25,530 nt of DNA from a virus: the IMG/VR virus record IMGVR_UViG_3300006841_000001, positions 1-25,530 of that record. One strand, given 5' to 3'. Position numbers and translations under genes: made by a program. A model generated the notes under the pieces. That model was not told the origin of the DNA, did no database searches, and saw nothing but the letters and a program-made list of their open reading frames with translations. Within the stretch, counting starts at the first letter, position 1; each line of letters begins with the position of its first letter. Below are positions 15,415-21,360 of the stretch, piece by piece.

Positions 15415-16384
15415 TTAATAGCTCCAATGTTTTCTTAGCTAAGGGAGTCTTACCCTCAACAGCTTTAATTAATGAACGTGTCCTTTTAACTACTTGATTA
15501 CCACGTTGACCTAGATTTATATGATGCTGTTCCGCACCTTGAATAGCATTGTAAGCAAGCCACTTGTTCTTATCATCCCAAGTCTCTGTCTCTCTACGCC
15601 ATTCATTATTAAACCAATACATTTTTTCTTTATAGTTCTCAACTGTTTTATGATGAGGTTCTATAGGAAAACTACCTTTGAATCTAGTCTTAGGTTCAGG
15701 TACTAATTGCTTAGTTAATATTTGAAACTGTTCATCAGTATAAGACTGACTCTTCAACGTCACAGCTATACGTTTCATAGTCTCAGCGTGAGCCATCGCA
15801 TCACCCAATATCTTTGAACGATACTCAGCAGTAATATCATGCTGTTCAGTACGCCTAGCTTTAAACAAAGCAGTACCCATCATCAACATATTAGAACAGA
15901 ACACACGAGTCGTGAAATCATACACACCTGTCGACCACGTACCATCAAACGATGCAGTCCACGCAATCTCAGGTTTAATCACATCACCACCACCCAAATC
16001 AATAGGCTCACCTATGCTTTGAGTCATGAACAATCTCCTACCACCATCAAGCACAGCACATCCTGTTGTACTCTCAGGTAAGAAAGACTCCATCATGTCA
16101 GCTACAAACTTATAGCTTGTGTTCTCACTATATCCGGGACCATGAATACCAATAGGTTCCCCATTGTCTTTACGAATAACCCACTTGAACAGCGGATTAG
16201 GTTCATCTTGGTGATGTCTTGTCTTTGGTGCCTCCGGTACTACGAACCCTTTCTCAAAGGTGTAGTAACCAGCATCGTTATACCAAACTTCAAAGTCACC
16301 ATCATGCTCAGTTAAATATTCATGAGCGGATTTCTTACTGCCAGACTTAATCATCTGGTCACGGAAATTACTTTCCATCCTCAT
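15407..16384 (-). CDS. DUF932 (phage/plasmid-like TIGR03299-type) protein
   Basis: About 325 aa from ATG 16384 (ATG 16378 is the alternative; upstream in-frame starts lie in the preceding gene). Its layout fits DUF932 proteins: FKWVIRKDNGEPIGIHGPGY, then YKFVADMMESFL, GRRLFMTQSIGEPIDL, and a later D-F-T-T-R-V-F-C-S-N-M-L segment, followed by a long helical C-terminal half. The family is widespread in phages and plasmids, commonly near recombination genes and SSB. Its biochemical role is not established, and a link to ssDNA annealing or recombination is only suggested by context. Here it sits in a cluster with SSB, a Fe-S nuclease and a Gp3-like protein. Confidence 0.75.
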   Translation of the reverse strand: MRMESNFRDQMIKSGSKKSAHEYLTEHDGDFEVWYNDAGYYTFEKGFVVPEAPKTRHHQDEPNPLFKWVIRKDNGEPIGIHGPGYSENTSYKFVADMMESFLPESTTGCAVLDGGRRLFMTQSIGEPIDLGGGDVIKPEIAWTASFDGTWSTGVYDFTTRVFCSNMLMMGTALFKARRTEQHDITAEYRSKILGDAMAHAETMKRIAVTLKSQSYTDEQFQILTKQLVPEPKTRFKGSFPIEPHHKTVENYKEKMYWFNNEWRRETETWDDKNKWLAYNAIQGAEQHHINLGQRGNQVVKRTRSLIKAVEGKTPLAKKTLELLNV

Positions 16385-16658
16385 AGTTTCTCTTCTCTTT
16401 AAGTAATGCACGAGCTTCAGCTACGCGCTCTTTATTTTCTTCAGCAGACAACGCATCAGTATTATCTACTGGTGTCCAGTCTACCATACGTTGAGACTCA
16501 TGCGGCATTGCGTTCATGATGTCTCTCAGTTCTCTAATGAAAGCTAATACTCTGGCATGATCCAACTTATTAGCCAACGGTTTACGTCTTATGTTAGAAG
16601 CAAATACATTAGTAGCCTTACCTAATGCGGCTAGCTTTTTGTTTCCTTTCGCTTGCAT
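16368..16658 (-). CDS. Small helical protein, unknown
   Basis: A 96-aa charged helical protein with AAGGAG five bases before ATG 16658. Residues about 30-52 form an amphipathic helix (LDHARVLAFIRELRDIMN). The C-terminus is Glu/Lys/Arg-rich and coiled-coil-like. It starts within the end of the whiB-like gene (41-base overlap) and its end overlaps the DUF932 start. No domain is recognised. Confidence 0.6.
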   Translation of the reverse strand: MQAKGNKKLAALGKATNVFASNIRRKPLANKLDHARVLAFIRELRDIMNAMPHESQRMVDWTPVDNTDALSAEENKERVAEARALLKEKRNYEDGK

Positions 16659-16926
16659 GTCTGCTCCTTGCTATCTCGACAACACACATGTCGAAGCTGT
16701 CTTTTAAATCTCTATTCTTAAAGAACCAAATCTCTTCACGTTTACCAGCAGTCAACCCACCACGTATAAACATTGGATGGTCACTGATCCTGTCGTCTTT
16801 CTTCAACGCCATCCATAAACATTCAAACTGAACAGGACATTCCCAACATAATTCTTTCTTAATGGTTTCAACTTTCAACCCTTTACATAGGGCATGATGT
16901 AACCAATCTTCTAGTTGTAGTTTCAT
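16618..16926 (-). CDS. WhiB-family Fe-S transcriptional regulator
   Basis: A 102-aa protein with the complete four-Cys WhiB signature, C14...C27-x2-C30-x5-C36 (CWECPVQFECLWMAL), which binds a [4Fe-4S] cluster. The family turn follows as FIRGGLTAGKREEIW: GGLT and the basic residues are kept, but the Trp normally before GG is replaced by Arg (R55). A Lys/Arg-rich C-terminal tail could contact DNA. WhiB proteins bind region 4 of the main sigma factor and redirect transcription; phage versions such as TM4 WhiBTM4 can interfere with host division or regulation. The family is confined to Actinobacteria and their phages, so it is the strongest host marker here. AAGAAGG lies just before ATG 16926. 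It follows a 328-base structured gap after ssb. Confidence 0.88.
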   Translation of the reverse strand: MKLQLEDWLHHALCKGLKVETIKKELCWECPVQFECLWMALKKDDRISDHPMFIRGGLTAGKREEIWFFKNRDLKDSFDMCVVEIARSRHASERKQKASRIR

Positions 16927-16986
16927 TATCCCTTCTTAATTTAAATGGTGGTGGCAGAGAGACTAGTAAGACATGAATGGTGCCTT

Positions 16987-17079
16987 TTAAATATTCTCTA
17001 CCACCACCAATGTTCTACTACTCGGTCTGTGAGAGTGGACCTGCCACCTTACCTCATCAGCGTACACCGCCACAGTCAT
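16987..17079 (-). CDS. Possible 30-aa mini-protein upstream of whiB-like gene
   Basis: ATG 17079 is preceded by AGGAG with 6 bases between, and the frame runs to TAA 16987-16989. The product starts MTVAVYADEVRWQVHSH and has no recognised motif. It lies inside inverted repeats, so it may be a leader peptide affecting the downstream whiB-like gene, or an accidental ORF within a structured RNA. Confidence 0.25.
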   Translation of the reverse strand: MTVAVYADEVRWQVHSHRPSSRTLVVVENI

Positions 17080-17114
17080 CCATTACTCCTGCTTTAGTAG
17101 AACATGTACGATGA

Positions 17115-17201
17115 TATATAGGAGAGCATGAACAGGATAACACACGGGAACATCAACCCTAAACCTGTGCGCTCCTCACGGTCACGCAACTCTCCTATAT
17201 A
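17115..17201 (-). ncRNA. Candidate three-way-junction RNA element
   Basis: A perfect 12-bp outer stem (TATATAGGAGAG / CTCTCCTATATA) encloses two hairpins. One is CAGG/CCTG (17133-17136 with 17164-17167) with an inner GGG/CCC (17146-17148 with 17157-17159). The other is TGCG/CGCA (17168-17171 with 17185-17188). The strand is assumed to be that of the surrounding genes. I do not recognise an RNA family. It could be a regulatory leader for the whiB-like gene, a processing element, or a small RNA. Confidence 0.4.
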
Positions 17202-17206
17202 AACAA

Positions 17207-17249
17207 TGACTAAGGGTAAGTGAAAGTAGAAAACCCTTACCCTTAGTCA
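17207..17249 (-). terminator. 14-bp perfect hairpin terminator after ssb
   Basis: TGACTAAGGGTAAG (17207-17220) and its exact complement (17236-17249) flank a 15-base loop. The hairpin begins 6 bases past the ssb stop on the minus strand and is followed there by TTGTTTATAT, an imperfect U-tract. This fits an intrinsic terminator or attenuator limiting readthrough from ssb into the downstream block. Confidence 0.55.
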
Positions 17250-17254
17250 AACCT

Positions 17255-17665
17255 TTAGAACTGTGCTTCAGGTGTAGAGTATGACTTACCTCCACCACCT
17301 TCAGACTTTTCGTTCTTAGTTACTGTAGTAACAGCCCACCTTACGGTGTGCCCGATCTCTTCCACATTTATTTGTGGATAAACCTTCTTACTTCCGTCTG
17401 GATCTTCAACACGCTTAATGTTAAGACTGCCAACAACCATGACACGATCGCCACTAGACATAGACTCAACCACATTCTCACCCATCTTACCGTAGATAGA
17501 AAGGTCGAAGAACTGTGTGCTCTCCTGCTTTTTACCTTGCGGATCGGTCCATGATTTATTAATCGCCATGCCGGTGTTGGTGACAGAGTTCTCATCTTCA
17601 AAGTATCTGATCTCCGGGTCTCTTGTTAGGTTACCCCAACATACCATTTGATTTGCTTGACTCAC
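17255..17665 (-). CDS. ssb: Single-stranded DNA-binding protein
   Basis: A 136-aa OB-fold SSB starting at GTG 17665 with AGGAGG 9 bases upstream. Family features in order: VCWGNLTRDPEIRYFED (strand 1 and loop), GMAINKSW, STQFFDLSIYGKMGENV, SSGDRVMVVGSLNIKR, and YPQINVEEIG. The C-terminal tail is short and Gly-rich, ending TPEAQF, and lacks the usual acidic DDDIPF tip that recruits host repair enzymes. The protein should coat ssDNA during phage replication or recombination without necessarily docking the host partners. It lies in the leftward block with a Fe-S nuclease, DUF932 and Gp3-like genes, and a strong hairpin follows its stop. Confidence 0.9.
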   Translation of the reverse strand: MSQANQMVCWGNLTRDPEIRYFEDENSVTNTGMAINKSWTDPQGKKQESTQFFDLSIYGKMGENVVESMSSGDRVMVVGSLNIKRVEDPDGSKKVYPQINVEEIGHTVRWAVTTVTKNEKSEGGGGKSYSTPEAQF

Positions 17666-17694
17666 TGTTAATTACCTCCTCGTAATTATTTATA

Positions 17695-17925
17695 TTAAAA
17701 TGGTTCGGTTGAACGCCTCTCAATTTCAGCTTCAACCCAACGCTCTACAAGATTATAAGAAAGAACCAACTTACTAGATGCTTCTTTACTTGCTTCTTCT
17801 AGAGTTCCTGAATGCACACCTTGGTGCAAGACTGTTGTTGCTTGCTTGTGTATATCATCAAGCATCGCTATTAATGTAGTACATTTCATTTCTTCTACCG
17901 GAATAGGTAGTGTATTACTCAGCAT
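17695..17925 (-). CDS. Small protein, unknown
   Basis: 76 aa from ATG 17925, which has CGGAG 5 bases upstream; ATG 17940 in frame is less likely. After a short hydrophobic start, the product is helical with a His/Thr-rich turn (MLDDIHKQATTVLHQ, LEEASKEASSKLVLSYNLVERWVEAEIE). It overlaps the upstream gene by 11 bases. A four-helix or coiled-coil mini-protein is likely; no family is recognised. Confidence 0.55.
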   Translation of the reverse strand: MLSNTLPIPVEEMKCTTLIAMLDDIHKQATTVLHQGVHSGTLEEASKEASSKLVLSYNLVERWVEAEIERRSTEPF

Positions 17926-18220
17926 CGGTGCTCCGCTCATCAGCTAACTGCTCCTCATGTAAGTCGTTATCGTACTGCTCCATAACAAGCTTAACATTTT
18001 TAATCACTGTGTCTACCATAGTCACAGGAAATTTAACACAAGCGTCACCTATATATAATAAGAAAGTATCAGGTTCATTAGTAAAGTAGTTCTTACTTAT
18101 GAATGCATAGTTATAATTACTATCAACCTCACACTCTACTACAGTTGCATCTTTAATATGATGATACTCAGCTACGTTTCCATACTCAGTATCTTTATCA
18201 GTTCTGAAACTTAAATTCAT
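17915..18220 (-). CDS. Small protein, unknown
   Basis: A 101-aa protein with GGAGG 8 bases before ATG 18220 and an ATGA overlap with the upstream zinc-ribbon gene. It is mixed beta then helix (YNYAFISKNYF, TFLLYIGDACVKFPV, TMVDTVIKNVKLVMEQ) with an acidic tail. No motif is recognised. Confidence 0.6.
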   Translation of the reverse strand: MNLSFRTDKDTEYGNVAEYHHIKDATVVECEVDSNYNYAFISKNYFTNEPDTFLLYIGDACVKFPVTMVDTVIKNVKLVMEQYDNDLHEEQLADERSTDAE

Positions 18221-18486
18221 AATTGTTCCTCCATCATTTCTGTTATATAAATGTCATGTTGAACTTGCAACATGTCAATAGTTTCTTGGTTACTACGTTC
18301 TTCCATAGGCCAATTAATTATAGGAGTTAATCCTTGACTATGGAATTCTTCGAACGCTTCGTCAGTACCACAAGGATTGCAAACATATACATGTTCATCA
18401 TCTATTCCTCTAGTACAGCGACTTAATGAGTTCATTACTTGTGGCACTCTCATTACTGAGCGCTCACATCTTGGACACAACGTCAT
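18217..18486 (-). CDS. Zinc-ribbon protein
   Basis: An 89-aa protein with MTLCPRC (C4, C7) at the start and VYVCNPCG (C36, C39) as second knuckle; C24 is an additional Cys. One zinc ion bound by two CxxC pairs is expected. The pattern CPRC...VMRVPQ...YVCNPCGTDEAF is common in small unnamed actinophage proteins. The C-terminal half is helical and acidic. It is coupled by ATGA to genes on both sides. The function is unknown; small ribbons often act as adaptors on polymerases or nucleases. Confidence 0.7.
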   Translation of the reverse strand: MTLCPRCERSVMRVPQVMNSLSRCTRGIDDEHVYVCNPCGTDEAFEEFHSQGLTPIINWPMEERSNQETIDMLQVQHDIYITEMMEEQL

Positions 18487-18638
18487 ACTTTCTCCTTTAC
18501 TTCAGGTAAATGAGTCCATCTATATGAACTCTTCTTATAATTAGAACGGCATGAAATCACACCGTCTTCACGTCTACGCCATATGTTATTAAGCGTATCC
18601 AAATCTATTGCTTTATGGCAGTACCTACATTCAATCAT
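18483..18638 (-). CDS. 51-aa Cys-containing basic mini-protein
   Basis: From ATG 18638 (overlapping the previous TGA as ATGA) to TGA 18483-18485, which overlaps the next ATG (ATGA). The product starts MIECRYCHKAID (C4, C7, H8), has C30 later, and is rich in Arg, Lys and aromatic residues. An incomplete or CCHC-like zinc finger is plausible. Perfect coupling on both sides supports translation despite its size. Confidence 0.6.
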   Translation of the reverse strand: MIECRYCHKAIDLDTLNNIWRRREDGVISCRSNYKKSSYRWTHLPEVKEKV

Positions 18639-18805
18639 CTTAAGCTCATGTCTATATACTCATGCCGTTCTCTTGGCGGCACCTTATGAACACACTGCTG
18701 ACAGATATCATGAGGATTGAAACGACTCAACACAGTACTGCAATCAACACTGTACTTAGTACCCTTACATATCCTGTCTGTTTCTAAGTTAATTACCTCG
18801 ACCAT
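18635..18805 (-). CDS. 56-aa four-Cys mini-protein
   Basis: From ATG 18805, with GAAGGGGA just upstream and 13 bases of overlap with the previous gene, to TGA 18635-18637. Cys residues at 13, 22, 35 and 38 (ICKGTKYSVDC, then DICQQC) suggest a zinc-finger or Fe-S mini-domain. The spacing does not match WhiB (no C-x2-C-x5-C). It belongs to a run of three consecutive Cys-rich genes. Confidence 0.6.
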   Translation of the reverse strand: MVEVINLETDRICKGTKYSVDCSTVLSRFNPHDICQQCVHKVPPRERHEYIDMSLR

Positions 18806-18999
18806 TCTTCCCCTTCACATTCAATGTTGTATATATCTACCTCGATGTAATCCCATTGTTTAGGCATACAACCTTCAGGTAGTTCTATCCATTCATCCCA
18901 GTTGTCACGCATATCATGTATAGACATGTCATCTTCAAATGTTTGGTCAACTTTATACTCTATTGTTACTTGTATTAATGCTGTTGCTACTTTACCCAT
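18793..18999 (-). CDS. Small acidic protein, unknown
   Basis: A 68-aa protein with AAGGA upstream of ATG 18999. A beta start (GKVATALIQVTIEYKVD) is followed by a very acidic, Trp-containing part (MRDNWDEWIELPEG, WDYIEVDIYNIECEGEEW). Such compact acidic proteins in early phage operons can be DNA mimics or inhibitors of host factors, but nothing here demonstrates that. Confidence 0.55.
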   Translation of the reverse strand: MGKVATALIQVTIEYKVDQTFEDDMSIHDMRDNWDEWIELPEGCMPKQWDYIEVDIYNIECEGEEWSR

Positions 19000-19129
19000 T
19001 AGTGTTATATTCCTTTAGTATTTTATTCCACTTTGTATAAGCGGCTGACCATTGTCTGTCAGCAACATCAGCACGTATCTCAAGTTCTTTGATACGAAAT
19101 AAGATTTCTTTAATTTGTTTGTCACTCAT
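18992..19129 (-). CDS. 45-aa helical mini-protein
   Basis: From ATG 19129, which overlaps the upstream TGA (ATGA) and has GAGGGGA upstream, to TAA 18992-18994. The product (MSDKQIKEILFRIKELEIRA, then WSAAYTKWNKILKEYN) is one or two amphipathic helices with heptad spacing. It overlaps the next start by 8 bases. Confidence 0.55.
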   Translation of the reverse strand: MSDKQIKEILFRIKELEIRADVADRQWSAAYTKWNKILKEYNTNG

Positions 19130-19401
19130 TGTTTCCCCTCGTAATAGTCAGTGCGATTGAATCTTTCTTCCGCATCCTTCTCATCCCAATTCTTTACATG
19201 CTTATTGTCACGTTCCCAACGCATGAGACTGTCATGTATTCCTTCAATAACATCGTCATAATGAGAGAACTGTCTGCTTAATACGCTTCGTTGCGCCCAG
19301 TTATTAAACTCTTCATCCCATACAAGACGATCTATTTGATATGTAAAATAATCATCTTCTTTGTTTTCATTTATTTTAATTCCAATTATGAAATCACTCA
19401 T
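19126..19401 (-). CDS. Small protein, unknown
   Basis: A 91-aa polar protein with a beta-rich first half (FIIGIKINENKEDDYFTYQI, VWDEEFNNWAQRSVL) and a helical, charged second half (DVIEGIHDSLMRWERDNKHV). Its start overlaps the upstream stop and its stop overlaps the next ATG. It was not recognised as any named family. Confidence 0.6.
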   Translation of the reverse strand: MSDFIIGIKINENKEDDYFTYQIDRLVWDEEFNNWAQRSVLSRQFSHYDDVIEGIHDSLMRWERDNKHVKNWDEKDAEERFNRTDYYEGKQ

Positions 19402-19751
19402 TACTTCACCTGCCTTGTCTTAAAGAACCCTCTTAACCGAGGCTCCATGTCCATCAAATACCTTGCATAATACGGGGCATGATTGTTATTAATCTTAAAC
19501 ACAGGGTCAGTAGTAGTAGTAGCTACCTGCCAACGCACTGCCTCAATCAAAGACTTCATACCCCATGTCTTATGACCTGTCTCAAGAAGATCCAATGCCA
19601 TACTCCTTAAATAAAAATAAATGTCAGGGTTATCAGCATGGAATCTCAACCACTCACCCGGATAATCTCTCCAATAAATAGGATGAAGATTATCTCTAAT
19701 GATTTCTTCTTCACTATAATTAGGATTCATTTCATCTAATACTGCTGGCAT
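19401..19751 (-). CDS. Conserved phage protein of unknown role
   Basis: A 116-aa protein. Its C-terminal half, SLIEAVRWQVATTTTDPVF, then KINNNHAPYYARYLM and LRGFFKTRQ, follows a pattern I know from many unrelated phages and prophages (R-W, T-x-D-P-x-F-K-I-N, P-Y-Y-A-R, F-F-x-T-R) with no assigned function. The first half is acidic and aromatic (YSEEEIIRDNLHPIYW, NPDIYFYLRSMALDLLE). It starts by TAATG overlap with the upstream mini-gene. It is probably a DNA-metabolism or regulatory accessory. Confidence 0.65.
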   Translation of the reverse strand: MPAVLDEMNPNYSEEEIIRDNLHPIYWRDYPGEWLRFHADNPDIYFYLRSMALDLLETGHKTWGMKSLIEAVRWQVATTTTDPVFKINNNHAPYYARYLMDMEPRLRGFFKTRQVK

Positions 19752-19882
19752 TAAGCTTCCCCCTCTTCTTTTATAGACATGATTTCTTCTAAATTAAATG
19801 CATCCAACACAAACTCTGGAAACGGCACGATATTACTAGCATGATATTCAAATCTCATATCATTAATTTTAAATTTAATCAT
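19751..19882 (-). CDS. 43-aa mini-protein
   Basis: From ATG 19882 to TAA 19751-19753, which overlaps the next ATG. The start lies inside the end of the upstream mini-gene, with AAGAGG a short way upstream. The product starts MIKFKINDMRFEYHA with beta character and ends in an acidic helix. It is a stand-alone small domain with no recognised family. Confidence 0.5.
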   Translation of the reverse strand: MIKFKINDMRFEYHASNIVPFPEFVLDAFNLEEIMSIKEEGEA

Positions 19883-20045
19883 TAACTGACCTCTTAACGG
19901 GAGACATAAGTAGTAAGTATTCTTTCTGAACTACTGCTAGCTCTTCAATAATTTCTTCAACCTTTGCATTAGACCCAAAAGAAAGAGCATGATAATACGC
20001 ATCAGTTAAATCACCCATCTTTTCAATGAGTGAATCAGTATTCAT
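19875..20045 (-). CDS. 56-aa helical mini-protein
   Basis: From ATG 20045 (ATGA overlap with the upstream mini-gene) to TAA 19875-19877. The product is helical (MNTDSLIEKMGDLTDAYYHA, VEEIIEELAVVQKEYLLL), with an amphipathic heptad pattern suggesting oligomerisation or a partner-binding helix pair. No domain is recognised. Confidence 0.5.
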   Translation of the reverse strand: MNTDSLIEKMGDLTDAYYHALSFGSNAKVEEIIEELAVVQKEYLLLMSPVKRSVND

Positions 20046-20131
20046 GGCTTCACCAACACTGGCTTACCTGTTTCTTTAGCCAAAGCTACAGCTTCAGCTA
20101 GATTTATAAATGGTTTAAATGTTAATGGCAT
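20042..20131 (-). CDS. 29-aa mini-protein with strong ribosome-binding site
   Basis: AAAGGAGG lies 4 bases before ATG 20131, the strongest such signal among the small leftward genes. The product starts MPLTFKPFINLAEAVALAK and ends VLVKP, stopping at TGA 20042-20044 with ATGA coupling. It may be a true peptide, or mainly a leader cistron that loads ribosomes onto the mini-genes behind it. Confidence 0.55.
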   Translation of the reverse strand: MPLTFKPFINLAEAVALAKETGKPVLVKP

Positions 20132-20141
20132 AATGCCTCCT

Positions 20142-20285
20142 TTATATTTTATTTCCAACATCATACTTACTCGTGGACCCTATTAATTTTTCTTCTTGGA
20201 TTGTCCACTCATCCTTGAGTGGTGATCGTCCACGGATCATTCCGTGGTCGTCGCATGAATCAAACGGCTCTTTTGTTTGATTCAT
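20142..20285 (-). CDS. Doubtful 47-codon ORF over the hairpin array
   Basis: An open frame from ATG 20285 to TAA 20142-20144, starting MNQTKEPFDSCDDHGM. There is no ribosome-binding site, and the 5' half consists of inverted repeats, so its amino acids are dictated by hairpins. It may be non-coding. Confidence 0.2.
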   Translation of the reverse strand: MNQTKEPFDSCDDHGMIRGRSPLKDEWTIQEEKLIGSTSKYDVGNKI

Positions 20286-20314
20286 TTAAAGCGACGAAAG
20301 TGCGACTTGTCGCT
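20205..20314. repeat. Array of four consecutive hairpins
   Basis: H1 CCACTCA-TCCT-TGAGTGG (20205-20222), 7-base spacer, H2 CCACGGA-TCAT-TCCGTGG (20230-20247), 7-base spacer, H3 ATGAATCAAAC / GTTTGATTCAT (20255-20265 with 20275-20285), 4-base spacer, H4 AGCGAC / GTCGCT (20290-20295 with 20309-20314). H1 and H2 share size, loop length and outer CCAC/GTGG, but their inner three pairs differ with both arms changed together. That compensatory difference indicates that pairing itself is kept. Confidence 0.65.
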
Positions 20315-20350
20315 CCCTCAAAACCGAGCGCAGCGAGGAAAAATTTTTTT

Positions 20351-20382
20351 GGGAGAGACCGAACAATTGTTCGATCCCTCCC
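20351..20382. promoter_or_regulatory. LexA/SOS-box-like operator inside a hairpin
   Basis: CGAACAATTGTTCG (20360-20373) is a perfect 14-bp palindrome and matches the mycobacterial/actinobacterial LexA site CGAAC-A-N2-T-GTTCG. It is flanked by GGGAG (20351-20355) and CTCCC (20378-20382), making a larger interrupted stem. It lies downstream of the 20449-21102 gene and upstream of the leftward mini-gene cluster, where host LexA could repress transcription until SOS induction. Alternatively the palindrome is only the tip of a structural hairpin. Confidence 0.5.
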
Positions 20383-20448
20383 GATCCCATCGCATTCAGT
20401 GACCGGCTTATGGGCGGGTATGACTTCCCAATGGGGGCATTGCTAATT

Positions 20449-21102
20449 TTAGAAACCGGCGTCGGCCAGTCTTTTTTCTTGCTCTTCCTCGATGTTGCGA
20501 GCGAACTCACGGTCAAGAGGATTATGCACACGGTTTTTAGTTACTGCATGCTGGAGCTTCGTTAAGAAATCAGCTCCATCTGTAAAGTTTGCGGGAATGT
20601 CTGCGATTCCTACAGCTTCAAATTTAATTGAAACTTCAGCGGATGGATCTGATATTTTTATGGTTTCCCCGGTGAATGGATCTTCTAAAAGCTCATCGGA
20701 TCCACCCTTAGATATAACCGTAATAACCACACAATCAGAACCAACTGTTGTATACCCGTCTGGGTTTTCTTCTGTTGGTTCAGTCGTGCGCCCTGCTCTA
20801 GTAGCCAGTTGAAACTGTACCGCATCAGGGGCTTTTGATTTCGAGCTAGCTAGCTCAACCATGCTTGCATAGTCGCCTAGTATTTCATGCTCTTCAATGC
20901 CCATCCAAACAGGCTTAACGCTTCTATCAAGCGCTTCAAAGTAGTTACTTCTAGCGGCTTGTCTGTCTTTGGCATTGTCTAGTGTCATGAATGGAATAAA
21001 AGCTTGGTAGATCGCATCCATGAAACGCCCTACTAGCTGAACTATCGCTTCGCCTGTTCCGGCTAAGCTTGCGGTATCTACCGCTTCGGCAGATTTTGCC
21101 AT
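20449..21102 (-). CDS. First leftward gene: acidic protein, unknown
   Basis: 217 aa from ATG 21102, chosen because GGAGG lies 7 bases upstream; an in-frame upstream start would run into the promoter. The N-terminus (EAVDTASLAGTGEAIVQLVGRFMDAIYQAFIPFMT) is a moderately hydrophobic helix. The middle is mixed (MVELASSKSKAPDAVQFQLA) with a beta-rich part (VVITVISKGGSDELLEDPF, AEVSIKFEAVG). The C-terminal half is helical and charged, ending EEEQEKRLADAGF. As the first gene behind the predicted leftward promoter it is expected early and abundantly. It does not match a family I know; a host take-over or ssDNA/recombination helper role is possible. Confidence 0.75.
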   Translation of the reverse strand: MAKSAEAVDTASLAGTGEAIVQLVGRFMDAIYQAFIPFMTLDNAKDRQAARSNYFEALDRSVKPVWMGIEEHEILGDYASMVELASSKSKAPDAVQFQLATRAGRTTEPTEENPDGYTTVGSDCVVITVISKGGSDELLEDPFTGETIKISDPSAEVSIKFEAVGIADIPANFTDGADFLTKLQHAVTKNRVHNPLDREFARNIEEEQEKRLADAGF

Positions 21103-21127
21103 TATTGAACCTCCTCGGCTCTGTTTG

Positions 21128-21156
21128 TTTACACCTATAAAATTACCACATGTCAA
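21128..21156 (-). promoter_or_regulatory. Predicted leftward promoter
   Basis: On the minus strand TTGACA (21151-21156) is a perfect -35 box, followed after 17 bp by TGTAAA (21128-21133), a 4/6 match to -10. It lies directly before the ribosome-binding site of the gene starting at 21102 and is the best promoter candidate of the leftward block. Confidence 0.5.
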
Positions 21157-21360
21157 TAATCAAGTGGTGGATGGTCTAAAGATTTTTTTTTCTAGATCCA
21201 ACCGTTTTTTTTTTTCGCCCTTTGGTTCTTTGGGCGAGCAAAGAACGAATCAGCGCGGTGGGTCGCTCATACCCACTGATGTTTTTGGTTCCGGTTTTTG
21301 CATCATTGTAAAAAGCGGAGACTTGTTGCCTCAAAACCTAAACACCTAAAGCAAATTGGA

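Larger units (their letters stand above)
16927..17254 (-). other. 328-base structured gap between ssb and whiB-like gene
   Basis: The longest gap in the leftward block. From left to right it holds: an inverted repeat GGTGGTGG-x-AGAG / CTCT-x-CCACCACC (16947-16959 with 16996-17008); a perfect 10-bp inverted repeat TGTTCTACTA / TAGTAGAACA (17011-17020 with 17095-17104); a perfect 12-bp inverted repeat (17115-17126 with 17190-17201) enclosing two smaller hairpins; and a perfect 14-bp hairpin just after the ssb stop. One possible 30-codon ORF lies inside. Nearly the whole gap can be folded, which is unlikely by chance in an otherwise gap-free operon. Confidence 0.6.

Noticed and set aside
20351-20390. 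tRNA-like 3' half (TTCGATCCC...) suggesting an attachment site
   Set aside because: The T-arm, acceptor and anticodon stems cannot be paired; the palindrome explains the resemblance, and no integrase is in the window.
20219-20446. Plus-strand 75-codon open frame across the hairpin array
   Set aside because: It runs antisense to the leftward block, crosses every hairpin and the LexA-like palindrome, and has no ribosome-binding site.
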